From contig JABRWC010000092.1 of assembly GCA_039961675.1 (NCBI GenBank), positions 1 to 40,472 of the forward strand: 40,472 bases of DNA. The letters run 5' to 3'. The notes under the pieces were generated by a model. The model made no database searches. It worked only from the letters and a program-made list of their open reading frames with translations, and was not told where the DNA came from. Made by a program: the position numbers and the translations under genes. The stretch is from JABRWC01 sp039961675 (GTDB lineage: Bacteria > Planctomycetota > Phycisphaerae > UBA1845 > Fen-1342). Of this stretch, positions 18,997 through 26,418 are shown in pieces (position 1 is the stretch's first letter; every line of letters begins with the position of its first letter).

Positions 18997-19743
18997 TCAT
19001 GCACCGGGTGCCGCGGGGCGGGACGTGGGCAGCTTCACCGTCACGACGGTTTGCGCCGTGATGACGCGCTTGGTAAGAAAATCACGGAACGTGGCCCGCA
19101 CCGTGATCTCCGGGTTCGCAGGGACAATCTTCTGCCAAGGGCAGCGGATCGTATAGTGGTTGGTCATCAGCTTGCCGTACCAGAACTCGGACGCCTTGTC
19201 GACGCCGATGTTGTACTCGCCGAGCAGCTTCGCATCGGCCGGCGCGGCCAGGTCATACAGCTCGATGCGGATGTCGCCCGCCACCTTCACGGTGTCGCCG
19301 ACGCGGTCGATCGGCCGCAGGTACACGGTCACCCCGTCGTCGCCCGTCTTGCCGTCGTAGTCCTCGCCGCCGGACAGCGAGTCGATGACGAGCTTCTCGG
19401 GATAGAAGATTCTCTTCAGATCGTCGTCGGTGAAGCCGCGCGCCGCCTGGAGCTGCCGGTTCAGTTCGTCGATCGCGGCCTGGTGCTCGGCGAGCTGGCG
19501 GGACGTGTCCGCGAGCTGGGCCTTGAGCCGGTCATTCTCGCGGCGCAGATCGAGCTCGGTCTGCGAAGCGCAGCCGCCGCAAGCGGCCAGCGCCGCCAGC
19601 GCCAGCGGCGCCGCGAGGAGGCATCCGCACGAAGCACGCAGGGGGGCGGCACGGCGGGCGGGCCACAGGCGCGGACGGCCCCCCGATCCGCGGTTGGCGG
19701 TCGATTCGGGCGCCGCGACTCCGGCTGGACTAAGCGGTCGCAT
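18997..19743 (-). CDS. Coiled-coil lipoprotein of unknown function
   Basis: A predicted lipoprotein of 248 residues. The first part has a long, Arg-rich lead followed by a hydrophobic stretch (L-L-A-A-P-L-A-L-A-A-L-A-A-C), which gives a lipobox-type L-A-A-C. A heptad-like coiled coil follows (E-L-D-L-R-R-E-N-D-R-L-K-A-Q-L-A-D-T-S-R, then further leucines). A folded domain of about 140 residues begins at G-F-T-D-D-D-L-K-R-I-F-Y-P-E-K-L and contains beta-rich segments such as G-V-T-V-Y-L-R-P-I-D-R-V-G-D. The domain is familiar as an unnamed planctomycete family, but I cannot give it a function. It starts 11 bp after the clpP stop and looks like the last gene of the tig-clpP operon. The unusually long lead before the hydrophobic core makes the start somewhat uncertain. 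Confidence 0.75.
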   Translation of the reverse strand: MRPLSPAGVAAPESTANRGSGGRPRLWPARRAAPLRASCGCLLAAPLALAALAACGGCASQTELDLRRENDRLKAQLADTSRQLAEHQAAIDELNRQLQAARGFTDDDLKRIFYPEKLVIDSLSGGEDYDGKTGDDGVTVYLRPIDRVGDTVKVAGDIRIELYDLAAPADAKLLGEYNIGVDKASEFWYGKLMTNHYTIRCPWQKIVPANPEITVRATFRDFLTKRVITAQTVVTVKLPTSRPAAPGA

Positions 19744-19754
19744 TCCGCTCGCTC

Positions 19755-20381
19755 TCAGCGCACGGTGCGGATCGATGGGCCTTCCTCGGGCGTGGGCATC
19801 AGCACCTTGTCGGCAATGCCGTAGGAGACGGACTGTTCCGCATCCATCCAGTTGTTGCGGTCGCAGTCCTTTTCGATCTGCTCGACCGACTTGTTGCAGT
19901 GCCGCGCGAGCACCTGATAGAGCTGCTTCTGCGTGCGCAGCATTTCGTCCAGCTCGATCTTGATGTCCGTCGCCGGTCCGCGCGCCCCGCCCAGCGGCTG
20001 GTGGATCATGATGCGCGAGTGCGGCAACACGAACCGTTTCCCCGGCGTGCCGGCGGCGAAGAGCACCGCCGCCATGCTGGCCGCGGCGCCCACGACGTAC
20101 GTCTCGACCGGGCAGGGTATGTACTGGAGCGTGTCGTAAATGCCCATCCCGGCGTACACCGAGCCGCCGGGGGAGTTGATGTACAGCTTGACCGGCGCCT
20201 TGGCGTCCTCGTTGCTCAGGAACAGAAGCTGGGCCACGACGACGTTGGTCAGCTCGGCGGTCACCTCGTCGCCGAGGAAGACGATGCGGTCGCGCAGCAG
20301 GCGCGAGTAAATGTCGTACGAGCGCTCGGCGCGGCCTTCGCGCTCGATGACGATCGGGATGAGCTGGTAGTTTCGCGTCAC
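19755..20381 (-). CDS. clpP: ATP-dependent Clp protease proteolytic subunit (canonical)
   Basis: The peptidase chamber subunit that works with ClpX or ClpA. It has 208 residues with the full catalytic triad: Ser102 in G-A-A-A-S-M-A-A, His127 in M-I-H-Q-P-L-G-G, and Asp174 in C-D-R-N-N-W-M. The N-terminal loop and handle regions are of normal size. It follows a second clpP gene after 32 bp on the same strand and precedes the lipoprotein gene by 11 bp. Compared with its neighbour, this copy has the standard active-site surroundings. No clpX is present in the window. Confidence 0.95.
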   Translation of the reverse strand: MTRNYQLIPIVIEREGRAERSYDIYSRLLRDRIVFLGDEVTAELTNVVVAQLLFLSNEDAKAPVKLYINSPGGSVYAGMGIYDTLQYIPCPVETYVVGAAASMAAVLFAAGTPGKRFVLPHSRIMIHQPLGGARGPATDIKIELDEMLRTQKQLYQVLARHCNKSVEQIEKDCDRNNWMDAEQSVSYGIADKVLMPTPEEGPSIRTVR

Positions 20382-20413
20382 GGGCGCAACCCTCCACGCG
20401 GCGCGGCCGGCGA

Positions 20414-21067
20414 TCAGCCTTTCTTTCCGGGCCGCGGCGCCTCTTCGAGTATCTCGTCGATCAGGCCGTACGACTTGGCCTCTTGCGCGCTCATGTACCG
20501 GTCGCGTTCCGTGTCCTGCATGATCTGGTCGTTGGAGCGGCCGGTCTCGCGCGCCAGGATGTCGCAGAGCGTGTTCTTGACCTTCAAAATCTCCTCGGCC
20601 TGGATCCGCATGTCCGAAGCCTGCCCGCCGACGTATCCCCAGGGCTGGTGGATCATGACCTTGGCGTGCGGGAGGGCGAAGCGCTTGCCCTTGGTGCCTG
20701 CGGCGAGGATCACCGCGCCGCCGCTGCTCGCTGCGCCGACGCAGTACGTGGCGATGTCGCAGCTCACAAACTTCATCGTGTCGTAGATGGCCAGCGTGTC
20801 GTCGATGTCGCCGCCGGGGCAGTTGATGTAGATGCTGATGTCCTGGTCGCGCTTGAGCGAGTACAGGTACAGCAGGCTCTTGATGATGTGCGAGCAGACC
20901 GTGTTGCCGTTCACCGTGATGCGCGGATCCAGCGGCAGGTCGAGGAAGATGATGCGGTTGTCGAGCAGCATCTCGTTCAGGCCCATCTGCCGCCAGTTCT
21001 GGTACTGCGGCCCCTGGACCCGCGCGCGCATCCGCTCGGGGAAATAGGCGGGGTCGAACGCCTGCAT
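20414..21067 (-). CDS. Second ClpP paralogue with altered active-site surroundings
   Basis: A ClpP-family subunit of 217 residues, clearly diverged from the adjacent canonical copy. Aligning the two places Ser115 (G-A-A-S-S-G-G-A-V), His140 (M-I-H-Q-P-W-G) and Asp189 (E-R-D-R-Y-M) at the triad. However, the Met that normally follows the serine is Gly. The N-terminal part (M-Q-A-F-D-P-A-Y-F-P-E-R-M-R-A-R-V) is longer and differs from that of the partner. Mixed ClpP1P2 rings are known in some bacteria; here this is only an inference. The ATG at 21067 follows GGAG; an upstream extension to 21193 runs into the tig coding region and is rejected. The tig stop is 65 bp upstream. Confidence 0.92.
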   Translation of the reverse strand: MQAFDPAYFPERMRARVQGPQYQNWRQMGLNEMLLDNRIIFLDLPLDPRITVNGNTVCSHIIKSLLYLYSLKRDQDISIYINCPGGDIDDTLAIYDTMKFVSCDIATYCVGAASSGGAVILAAGTKGKRFALPHAKVMIHQPWGYVGGQASDMRIQAEEILKVKNTLCDILARETGRSNDQIMQDTERDRYMSAQEAKSYGLIDEILEEAPRPGKKG

Positions 21068-21132
21068 GTCAGCTCCTTCGCGGCCGCGCCGCTGCGCCGG
21101 GCGCGGCGTGCGCCTCCGGGCGGGCCGTTTCG

Positions 21133-22572
21133 TCAGCTTTGCGGCCCGTCGATCTTGATCACCTTCGCGTCCTCCAAGAGCATCGCGATGCACTTCTCCT
21201 GGCGGATGTGCTCGACGAGCTGCGCCAGCAGCCCGCGGTTGCGCAGGTCGTCGCGGACGCGGTCGAACCGCCGGTTGTACAGCCGCGCGATTCGCGCGAT
21301 CTCCGTGTTGACCTCCTCATCGGTCACGTAGACTTTCAACTTGCCGGCCACGCGCTCCATGATGAACTCGAGCTTCAGGTCGCGCAGGACCTGCTCCCGC
21401 GCGGAGACGCGCAGCTCGTCGATTTTGGCCTCGATGTCCTCCTGCGGCGCGCCTTCCTGCTGGAGCTCGATCACGCGGCGCATCACCGCCCGGTCGGTCA
21501 TGCGCGCCGACAGCTTCTCCGGCAGCTCCAGAACCGTGTTCTTGAGCAGGTAGTCGAGAATTTGCTCCTTCTCCGCCCGCCGCACCAGCCGGTCGCGTTC
21601 GAGCTCCATCTGCTGACGCGCAACCTTGAACAACTCCGCCTCGCTCTCGATGCCCACCTGGTCCATGAAGGTCTGGAGCGAGATCGGCGCAAGTCGCTTG
21701 ACCTCGTGAATCGTGAACTCGAAGCGGGCAGGCTTGCCCCGCAGATCCGGGCGCTCGTAGTCGTCCGGAATCACGCAGTCCGTCCCGCGCCGTTCGCCGG
21801 GTCGCACGCCGCTCAGCACTTCGCCCAGGTTCTCCAGCGCCACGCCGTCGAGCCGCGTGGGCCGCACGCCCAACTGAAGGTTGGATTCGGTCTTGACCGT
21901 CTCATGGTTGACCGTGAGCGCCACGTCGGCGATCAGCAGGTCGTCTGCCTCGGCCGGACCGTCGGCCACCGGCTCGTACCGCCCGCGGACCTTCAATTGC
22001 CGCTCGATCTCCGCGCGCACCTGCTCTTCGGTGAACTCAATCCGCGGCGCCTTGATCTCGATCCCTTCGAGCTTGGGCAGCTCGAACGTCGGCTTGGTCT
22101 CAATCTCGCACGTGTACGTGAAGTCGCCGGTTTCCGGCAGTCTGAGATGCTGGATCGCCTCGCCAAGCTCGACCAGTTTGACGCCCTTGCCGGCGTCGAT
22201 CTTGAACAGCGGGTCGCCGAGAATCTCGAGCTTCTCGTTCTGGATCGCTGCGAAGAACGATTGGCCCAGGATGGTCGTCTTGAGCGAATCACGGACCGCG
22301 GTCCCGAACCGCTTCTGAATCAGCGGAAGCGGCGCGCGGCCCTTGCGGAATCCCGGCAGAACGACATCGCTGCGCAGCTCGTCGAAATCGTGGTCGATTC
22401 GGCGGTGGATGATCTCGTCCGGAACCGTGACGGTCATCTCCTTGCGGAGCGTGCCCACGTCCTTGAGCTCCGAGCGCACCTTCTCCTTGAGCTCTTCGGC
22501 GAGCTGCTTGCGCTCGTCGTCGTCTTGATCGAGCAGCTCGTTTACGTCGGCATTCGCCCCGGGGACGTCCAT
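21133..22572 (-). CDS. tig: Trigger factor chaperone
   Basis: A ribosome-associated folding chaperone and prolyl isomerase. It has 479 residues, about 40 more than usual because of an acidic, helical N-terminal extension before the ribosome-binding domain. The signature G-F-R-K-G-R-A-P is at 74-81. The PPIase-like domain follows at about 200-290, and the C-terminal helical cradle ends with K-V-I-K-I-D-G. The ATG is preceded by TAGGAGTG. The gene order tig-clpP is widespread in bacteria and links folding of new chains with their degradation. Confidence 0.95.
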   Translation of the reverse strand: MDVPGANADVNELLDQDDDERKQLAEELKEKVRSELKDVGTLRKEMTVTVPDEIIHRRIDHDFDELRSDVVLPGFRKGRAPLPLIQKRFGTAVRDSLKTTILGQSFFAAIQNEKLEILGDPLFKIDAGKGVKLVELGEAIQHLRLPETGDFTYTCEIETKPTFELPKLEGIEIKAPRIEFTEEQVRAEIERQLKVRGRYEPVADGPAEADDLLIADVALTVNHETVKTESNLQLGVRPTRLDGVALENLGEVLSGVRPGERRGTDCVIPDDYERPDLRGKPARFEFTIHEVKRLAPISLQTFMDQVGIESEAELFKVARQQMELERDRLVRRAEKEQILDYLLKNTVLELPEKLSARMTDRAVMRRVIELQQEGAPQEDIEAKIDELRVSAREQVLRDLKLEFIMERVAGKLKVYVTDEEVNTEIARIARLYNRRFDRVRDDLRNRGLLAQLVEHIRQEKCIAMLLEDAKVIKIDGPQS

Positions 22573-22689
22573 CGTTCACTCCTACGCGCTGGCATTCGGC
22601 TCGGCCCGCCGACCGTACCGCAAGACCCGCGCCTCGCTCCGCCGTCCGCGACGTCGCGGGGCACGAACCCGGCCCGTATGCCCAAACCG

Positions 22690-22872
22690 CTACGCCGTCA
22701 GCGTGCTCCCGCCGCCAAAAAGCAGCGTCACCAGCAGGCTCAGAAACGTCGCGATCACGTCCGTCCAGATCGAGCTGAAGTTCATTGCGCTGAGCGCCTG
22801 GAACAGCCCGAGCGTGACGGCCCCGCACGCCAGAGGATACAGCCGGAGCAGTGCCTTCCGCGTCCGCAGCAT
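22690..22872 (-). CDS. Small membrane protein, unknown function
   Basis: A 60-residue protein with two hydrophobic segments (about 11-28 and 36-52), a basic N-terminus (L-R-T-R-K-A-L-L-R) and a Gly-rich end (L-F-G-G-G-S). The start has a near-perfect ribosome binding site, AGGAGG six bases before the ATG, which is the main evidence that it is real. It is upstream of tig (117 bp gap) on the same strand and may be the first gene of that operon. I do not recognise a named family. Confidence 0.6.
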   Translation of the reverse strand: MLRTRKALLRLYPLACGAVTLGLFQALSAMNFSSIWTDVIATFLSLLVTLLFGGGSTLTA

Positions 22873-23036
22873 CGTGCGCCTCCTGGTCCGATTCGCGGCC
22901 GACGGCCCGCGTCGATCCGCCGTCGCCGTTCCGCGGCCGCCTGAACCGCCTTCCTGCCGGCAGTCCGGCCCGGCATTGTCGCAGAAACCGGCTTACGCGG
23001 CCAGCCGAACCGCCCCGCCGGCGTTGTGGAGCGGGT

Positions 23037-23064
23037 ACGTTAGAGGTACGCCGCGTCCTGTCAA
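23037..23064 (-). promoter_or_regulatory. Candidate promoter of the tig-clpP operon
   Basis: On the minus strand, TTGACA (23064-23059), a 16-bp spacer and TAACGT (23042-23037). The -35 box is perfect and the -10 box matches only 3 of 6. Its direction and place, 165 bp before the small membrane protein gene, fit the operon. Confidence 0.45.
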
Positions 23065-23114
23065 GGGACGCCGGCGTAGGCCCCCGGGCTCGCCGTGGGG
23101 CGAAAGCGCGGAGC

Positions 23115-23179
23115 AACTCAAGCCCGACGCGCAAGCGAAGGGAAAAAAGCGCGAGGTCCCGGATCGCTCGCTCGCGCTT
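23115..23179. repeat. Dispersed repeat of 'KPDAQA' type, full copy
   Basis: The segment AAGCCCGACGCGCAAGCGA (23120-23138) is followed by GGGAAAAAAGCGCGAG. A 9-bp inverted repeat, AAGCGCGAG (23147-23155) with CTCGCGCTT (23171-23179), follows. A diverged second copy of the first part is at 25360-25382 on the other strand. Read as protein the segment gives K-P-D-A-Q-A, a peptide I know from spurious planctomycete ORFs. Confidence 0.5.
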
Positions 23180-23609
23180 GGGGCTGAAACTGAGCCAGCG
23201 ACGCCGGGCTGGTCCAATGCCCGCTCACGGTGCGGCGTCCTCGCACGCTGCGCAACTTGTGCCGGGAGGAGGCCGGGTGCGCAATTCAGGTCGACGCCGC
23301 GGCCGACGCCGGCGTTGAATTCCGAGAAACACGCGCCGCGGGCGCTGATGTCGTGGGGCCTATCGGCCGCGCCGAAACGCGGCGCAGGGCCCGCCAATCC
23401 GGCGCGCGCGCGTCAAGATCGACGCGGGCCGTCCCCGATACTTGCAGGTGCCTGGATGCGTCGGCGCAAATCCGCGACGTACGCGCCCGGCGATCTCCGG
23501 CGGCATGGACGCGCCGGCTCTTTTCGAACACGCCTGCGAACGGCCGAGTCGGGCCCGGCGATGGAGCTTCGCCGCCAAGCGCGGGTGTCGAATCGGAGGC
23601 GCCGCACCC

Positions 23610-24410
23610 ATGTCCGAACCGCTGCTCACCCGTTATCTCCAGCCCTTGCTCGCCGGCCGCAGGGCCGAGTGCTTCGCGATCGTCCACGAAGCGATTCAAG
23701 GCGGAATGTCCGCCGAACGGCTGCTCCGCGAGCTGGTCTGGCCGGCAATGACGCAGGTCGAGCGGATGTTCCGCTCCGACCGCATCACCATCGCCGTGGA
23801 GAGCATGGCCACCCGGATCAACCGCACGGTCGCAGACCAGCTCCAGGTTCACCTGCCGCGCGTCTCGCGGCGCGGCGAGCGTATCGTCATCACCTGCGCC
23901 AACCACGAGCACGAGGAGCTCGGCGCGCAAATCGTCGCCGATCTCCTTCAGGCTCGCGGATGGGACGTCTACCTGATGGGCGCGGAGATACCGCACGACG
24001 AGGTCGTCTCGCTCCTGGGACAGATCCGCCCCACGGCGTTCATCATCTTCGGCGCCAGGCCGCAGCACGCGCCGATCGTCCGCGCGCTGATCGACCGTAT
24101 TCGCGAGATCGGCGTCTGCCCCACCATGAACACGGTTCTGTCCGGCGGCGTGTTCAATCGCGCCGACGGGCTGTGGCAGGAGGTCGGCGCTGACGCCTTT
24201 GCGCCCAACGCCGGCGAGCTGATCGACGTGATCTCCGGGCTGGCGCCGCGGCAGGCGGGGACCGCGCGCCGCGGAATTGTCAAGAAGCGTCATCGCCGGC
24301 GCAAGTCGGTCGCCATCAGCGCGCGCGACTCGGGACCGGCCACGGCCGGAGTCGGCTTCCAGTTCGAATCCGGCACAGTGCACACCGCGGCCGTGGCGAC
24401 GCCGAGCTGA
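23610..24410 (+). CDS. Cobalamin-binding-fold protein (B12-binding domain)
   Basis: A protein of 266 residues made of two modules: a helical B12-binding cap domain (about 5-80; V-W-P-A-M-T-Q-V-E-R-M-F-R-S-D-R-I-T) and a Rossmann-like B12-binding domain (about 90-215; I-V-A-D-L-L-Q-A-R-G-W-D-V-Y-L-M-G-A-E-I-P and later V-L-S-G-G-V-F-N). The normal D-x-H-x-x-G cobalt-ligand motif is not exact; the site reads N-H-E-H-E-E-L-G. The last 40 residues are basic and probably disordered. The ATG at 23610 follows CGGAGG. It lacks a DNA-binding or enzyme domain, so a sensor or a subunit of a larger complex is possible. FNR follows on the same strand. Confidence 0.75.
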   Translation: MSEPLLTRYLQPLLAGRRAECFAIVHEAIQGGMSAERLLRELVWPAMTQVERMFRSDRITIAVESMATRINRTVADQLQVHLPRVSRRGERIVITCANHEHEELGAQIVADLLQARGWDVYLMGAEIPHDEVVSLLGQIRPTAFIIFGARPQHAPIVRALIDRIREIGVCPTMNTVLSGGVFNRADGLWQEVGADAFAPNAGELIDVISGLAPRQAGTARRGIVKKRHRRRKSVAISARDSGPATAGVGFQFESGTVHTAAVATPS

Positions 24411-24521
24411 TCCGTTCGTGCCGCCGGAGCGTTCGGCGCGCGAGCCGAATCACCATCGCGTTCGCGGTCCCTCCCTCGCTGGCGCACGGGGTTCGGAAAC
24501 AGGTCGTTAGAATGCGCCGGA

Positions 24522-25328
24522 ATGAGCGCACCGATACTCAACGCCGCGGTCGTGCAGCGCCACGACCTGAACGAGTTCCTCTCCATCGTTCGCATCCGCC
24601 CGCATTCCGGCGTGATTCCGCCGTTTGAGCCCGGCCAGTTCCTCATGCTCGGACTGCCGCGCAACGCGGAAACCTCAAACGCATCACCGGCGGTCAGCGT
24701 GTCGCCCGTGCGGTGGGTGCGCCGGGCGTACTCGATCGCGTCCGCCAGCGGCGGTGTGGACCACTTTGAGTTCTTCCTGGCGCGGATCGAACGCGGGCGG
24801 CTCACGTCCCAGCTCTGGGCGCTCGATGTCGGCGACGAGCTGTGGGCGGACGATCGCGCTCGCGGCGACTTCACGCTGGCGCGTGTGCCGCCCGGCGCCG
24901 ACGTGGTCATGGTGTGCACGGGGACCGGCCTGGCGCCGTTCATGTCCATGTTGCGCAGCCGGCGCAGCGCCGGCGTCTGGCGGCGCACCGTGCTGATTCA
25001 CGGTGTCCGGCAAGTGAGCGACCTGGGCTATCGAGACGAGCTTGAACGACTCGCGCGAGAGGACGCTACGTTTCACTACATTCCCGTCGTGTCGCGGGCG
25101 GCGCCGGACGGGCCGTGGAACGGCCTTCGCGGGCGTGTGCAGTCCGCGCTGACTCCGCAGTTTCTCGAGTCGCGTGCCGGTGTATCGTTGTCTCCGGACA
25201 GGTGCCACGTGATGCTCTGCGGGAACCCCGCGATGATCCGGGACGTTGAGATGCTGCTGGCGCCGCTGGGCTTCCGCGCGCACACGACGCGCGAGGCGGG
25301 AAACTTGCACTACGAGCGGTATTGGTAG
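24522..25328 (+). CDS. Ferredoxin-NADP+ reductase
   Basis: A flavoprotein of 268 residues that exchanges electrons between NADPH and ferredoxin or flavodoxin. The FAD motif R-A-Y-S-I-A-S, the NADP-binding G-T-G-L-A-P-F, and the later C-G-N-P-A-M-I are present. The chain ends in H-Y-E-R-Y-W, the short aromatic tail seen in the bacterial Fpr subclass. A TAGAAT box ends only 8 bp before the ATG, with no clear -35 box. If used, it would give an almost leaderless transcript. Upstream neighbour: the B12-fold protein, 111 bp away. The gene converges with sodA. Confidence 0.9.
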   Translation: MSAPILNAAVVQRHDLNEFLSIVRIRPHSGVIPPFEPGQFLMLGLPRNAETSNASPAVSVSPVRWVRRAYSIASASGGVDHFEFFLARIERGRLTSQLWALDVGDELWADDRARGDFTLARVPPGADVVMVCTGTGLAPFMSMLRSRRSAGVWRRTVLIHGVRQVSDLGYRDELERLAREDATFHYIPVVSRAAPDGPWNGLRGRVQSALTPQFLESRAGVSLSPDRCHVMLCGNPAMIRDVEMLLAPLGFRAHTTREAGNLHYERYW

Positions 25329-25359
25329 CTTCGCCGGTATGCGCTCGGAAATGCGTCGG

Positions 25360-25382
25360 TCGCTTGGGCATCGGGTTTAAAG
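25360..25382 (-). repeat. Second, diverged copy of the 'KPDAQA' repeat
   Basis: On the minus strand TTTAAACCCGATGCCCAAGC (25380-25361) is similar in order and length to the copy at 23115-23138. It lies just after the FNR stop. Confidence 0.45.
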
Positions 25383-25439
25383 AGACGCCGCACTCCGACA
25401 GCCCGGCGCAGGCCGAAATTCCGTCCGCCCGGCGCCGTC

Positions 25440-25474
25440 CGTACCCCCTCGTTCTCTGCCATGAAGGGGGTACG
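25440..25474. repeat. Inverted repeat between FNR and sodA
   Basis: CGTACCCCCT (25440-25449) and AGGGGGTACG (25465-25474) form a perfect 10-bp stem with a 15-nt loop. It sits in the convergent gap, so it may stop transcripts from either side. No T-run follows. The remaining gap (25329-25566) shows only the diverged repeat copy. Confidence 0.5.
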
Positions 25475-25566
25475 CCCCGCTCCTGCAAGAGCCGGGCGCG
25501 ACGCGCGGCCCGTCCGATGCGTCCGTCGGACTCTGAGGTCCGGCGCTCCGCGCGAGTCCGAGCTGC

Positions 25567-26187
25567 CTACTTTCTCCGCGCCGCGTTCTGGAAGTACGCC
25601 GCCACCTGGTCCCAGTTCACGACGTTCCACCAGGCGGCGATGTAGTCGGGCCGGCGGTTCTGGTAGTTCAGGTAGTACGCGTGCTCCCACACGTCCAGCC
25701 CCAGGATCGGCGTGTGCCGCTTCATGTGCGGCGAGTCCTGGTTGGCCGTCGAGTAGACCTGGAGCATGCCGGCCTCGTCCACGACCAGCCACGCCCAGCC
25801 GCTGCCGAAGCGCGTCGCAGCGGCGCCTGCGAACTGCTCCTTGAACTTGTCGAAGCCGCCGAACGTGCTGGCGATGGCGTCGGCCAGCGGCCCTTTCGGC
25901 GCGCCGCCCTTTCCCGGGCCCATGATCTGCCAGAACAGCGAGTGGTTCGCATGGCCGCCGCCGTTGTTGATCACCGTTTGGCGGACGCTCTCGGGAACCT
26001 GGTCGATCTCGCGCAGGAGTTGCTCGACCGGCTTGGCCGCCAGGGCGGCATGCGGCTCGAGCGCCTTGTTGACGTTGTTGATGTACGCCTGGTGGTGCTT
26101 GCCGTGGTGAATCTCCATCGTGCGCGCATCGATATGCGGTTCGAGGGCGCTCGTGGGATACGGCAGGGGGGGAAGCTCGTAGGCCAT
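25567..26187 (-). CDS. sodA: Superoxide dismutase, Mn type
   Basis: Converts superoxide to oxygen and hydrogen peroxide in the cytoplasm. It has 206 residues, the usual length. Metal ligands are His27 (E-I-H-H-G-K-H-H), His82 (G-G-H-A-N-H), Asp165 and His169 (D-V-W-E-H-A-Y-Y). The second-sphere glutamine is Gln150 in A-N-Q-D-S-P, and the G-G-H-A-N-H form points to manganese rather than iron. The ATG follows AAGGAG. A possible -10 box, TACAAT, is on the minus strand at 26273-26268, with no clear -35 box. Confidence 0.95.
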   Translation of the reverse strand: MAYELPPLPYPTSALEPHIDARTMEIHHGKHHQAYINNVNKALEPHAALAAKPVEQLLREIDQVPESVRQTVINNGGGHANHSLFWQIMGPGKGGAPKGPLADAIASTFGGFDKFKEQFAGAAATRFGSGWAWLVVDEAGMLQVYSTANQDSPHMKRHTPILGLDVWEHAYYLNYQNRRPDYIAAWWNVVNWDQVAAYFQNAARRK

Positions 26188-26418
26188 CGGCGTTCTCCTT
26201 ATCGAACGGAATGAGAACCGGTGAATTCACGTCCCGTGTCGCGGCGGCCCGCGCCGCAAACTGCCGGATTGTATCCGCTTTTCGCGGCGCCGGAGCACGG
26301 GCACGCTCCGAGCCGTTGACGATCCGCGGGTCGAGTCGCAGAATGGTGCCCCGGTCGCAACCGGCGCAGGAGGCGCCGGTGCGGCGAGCCCCGCGACCCG
26401 GTAGACGGCAGGTGCGCA

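Larger units (their letters stand above)
22873..23609. other. Long non-coding gap with repeat
   Basis: About 740 bp between two divergent genes. The open frames here lack ribosome binding sites and protein-like composition. It holds a promoter candidate pointing left (23037-23064) and a dispersed repeat with a stem (23115-23179). I saw no match to tmRNA, RNase P RNA or SRP RNA cores. Confidence 0.5.

Noticed and set aside
22873..23609. Possible structured RNA gene (RNase P RNA, tmRNA or SRP RNA)
   Set aside because: The conserved cores of these RNAs were not found; only a repeat with a short stem and a promoter candidate are visible.
22703..24193. 496-codon plus-strand frame covering the gap before the B12-fold gene
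   Set aside because: It crosses the small membrane protein gene, the repeat and part of the B12-fold gene in another frame; its composition is Arg/Pro-rich and without motifs.
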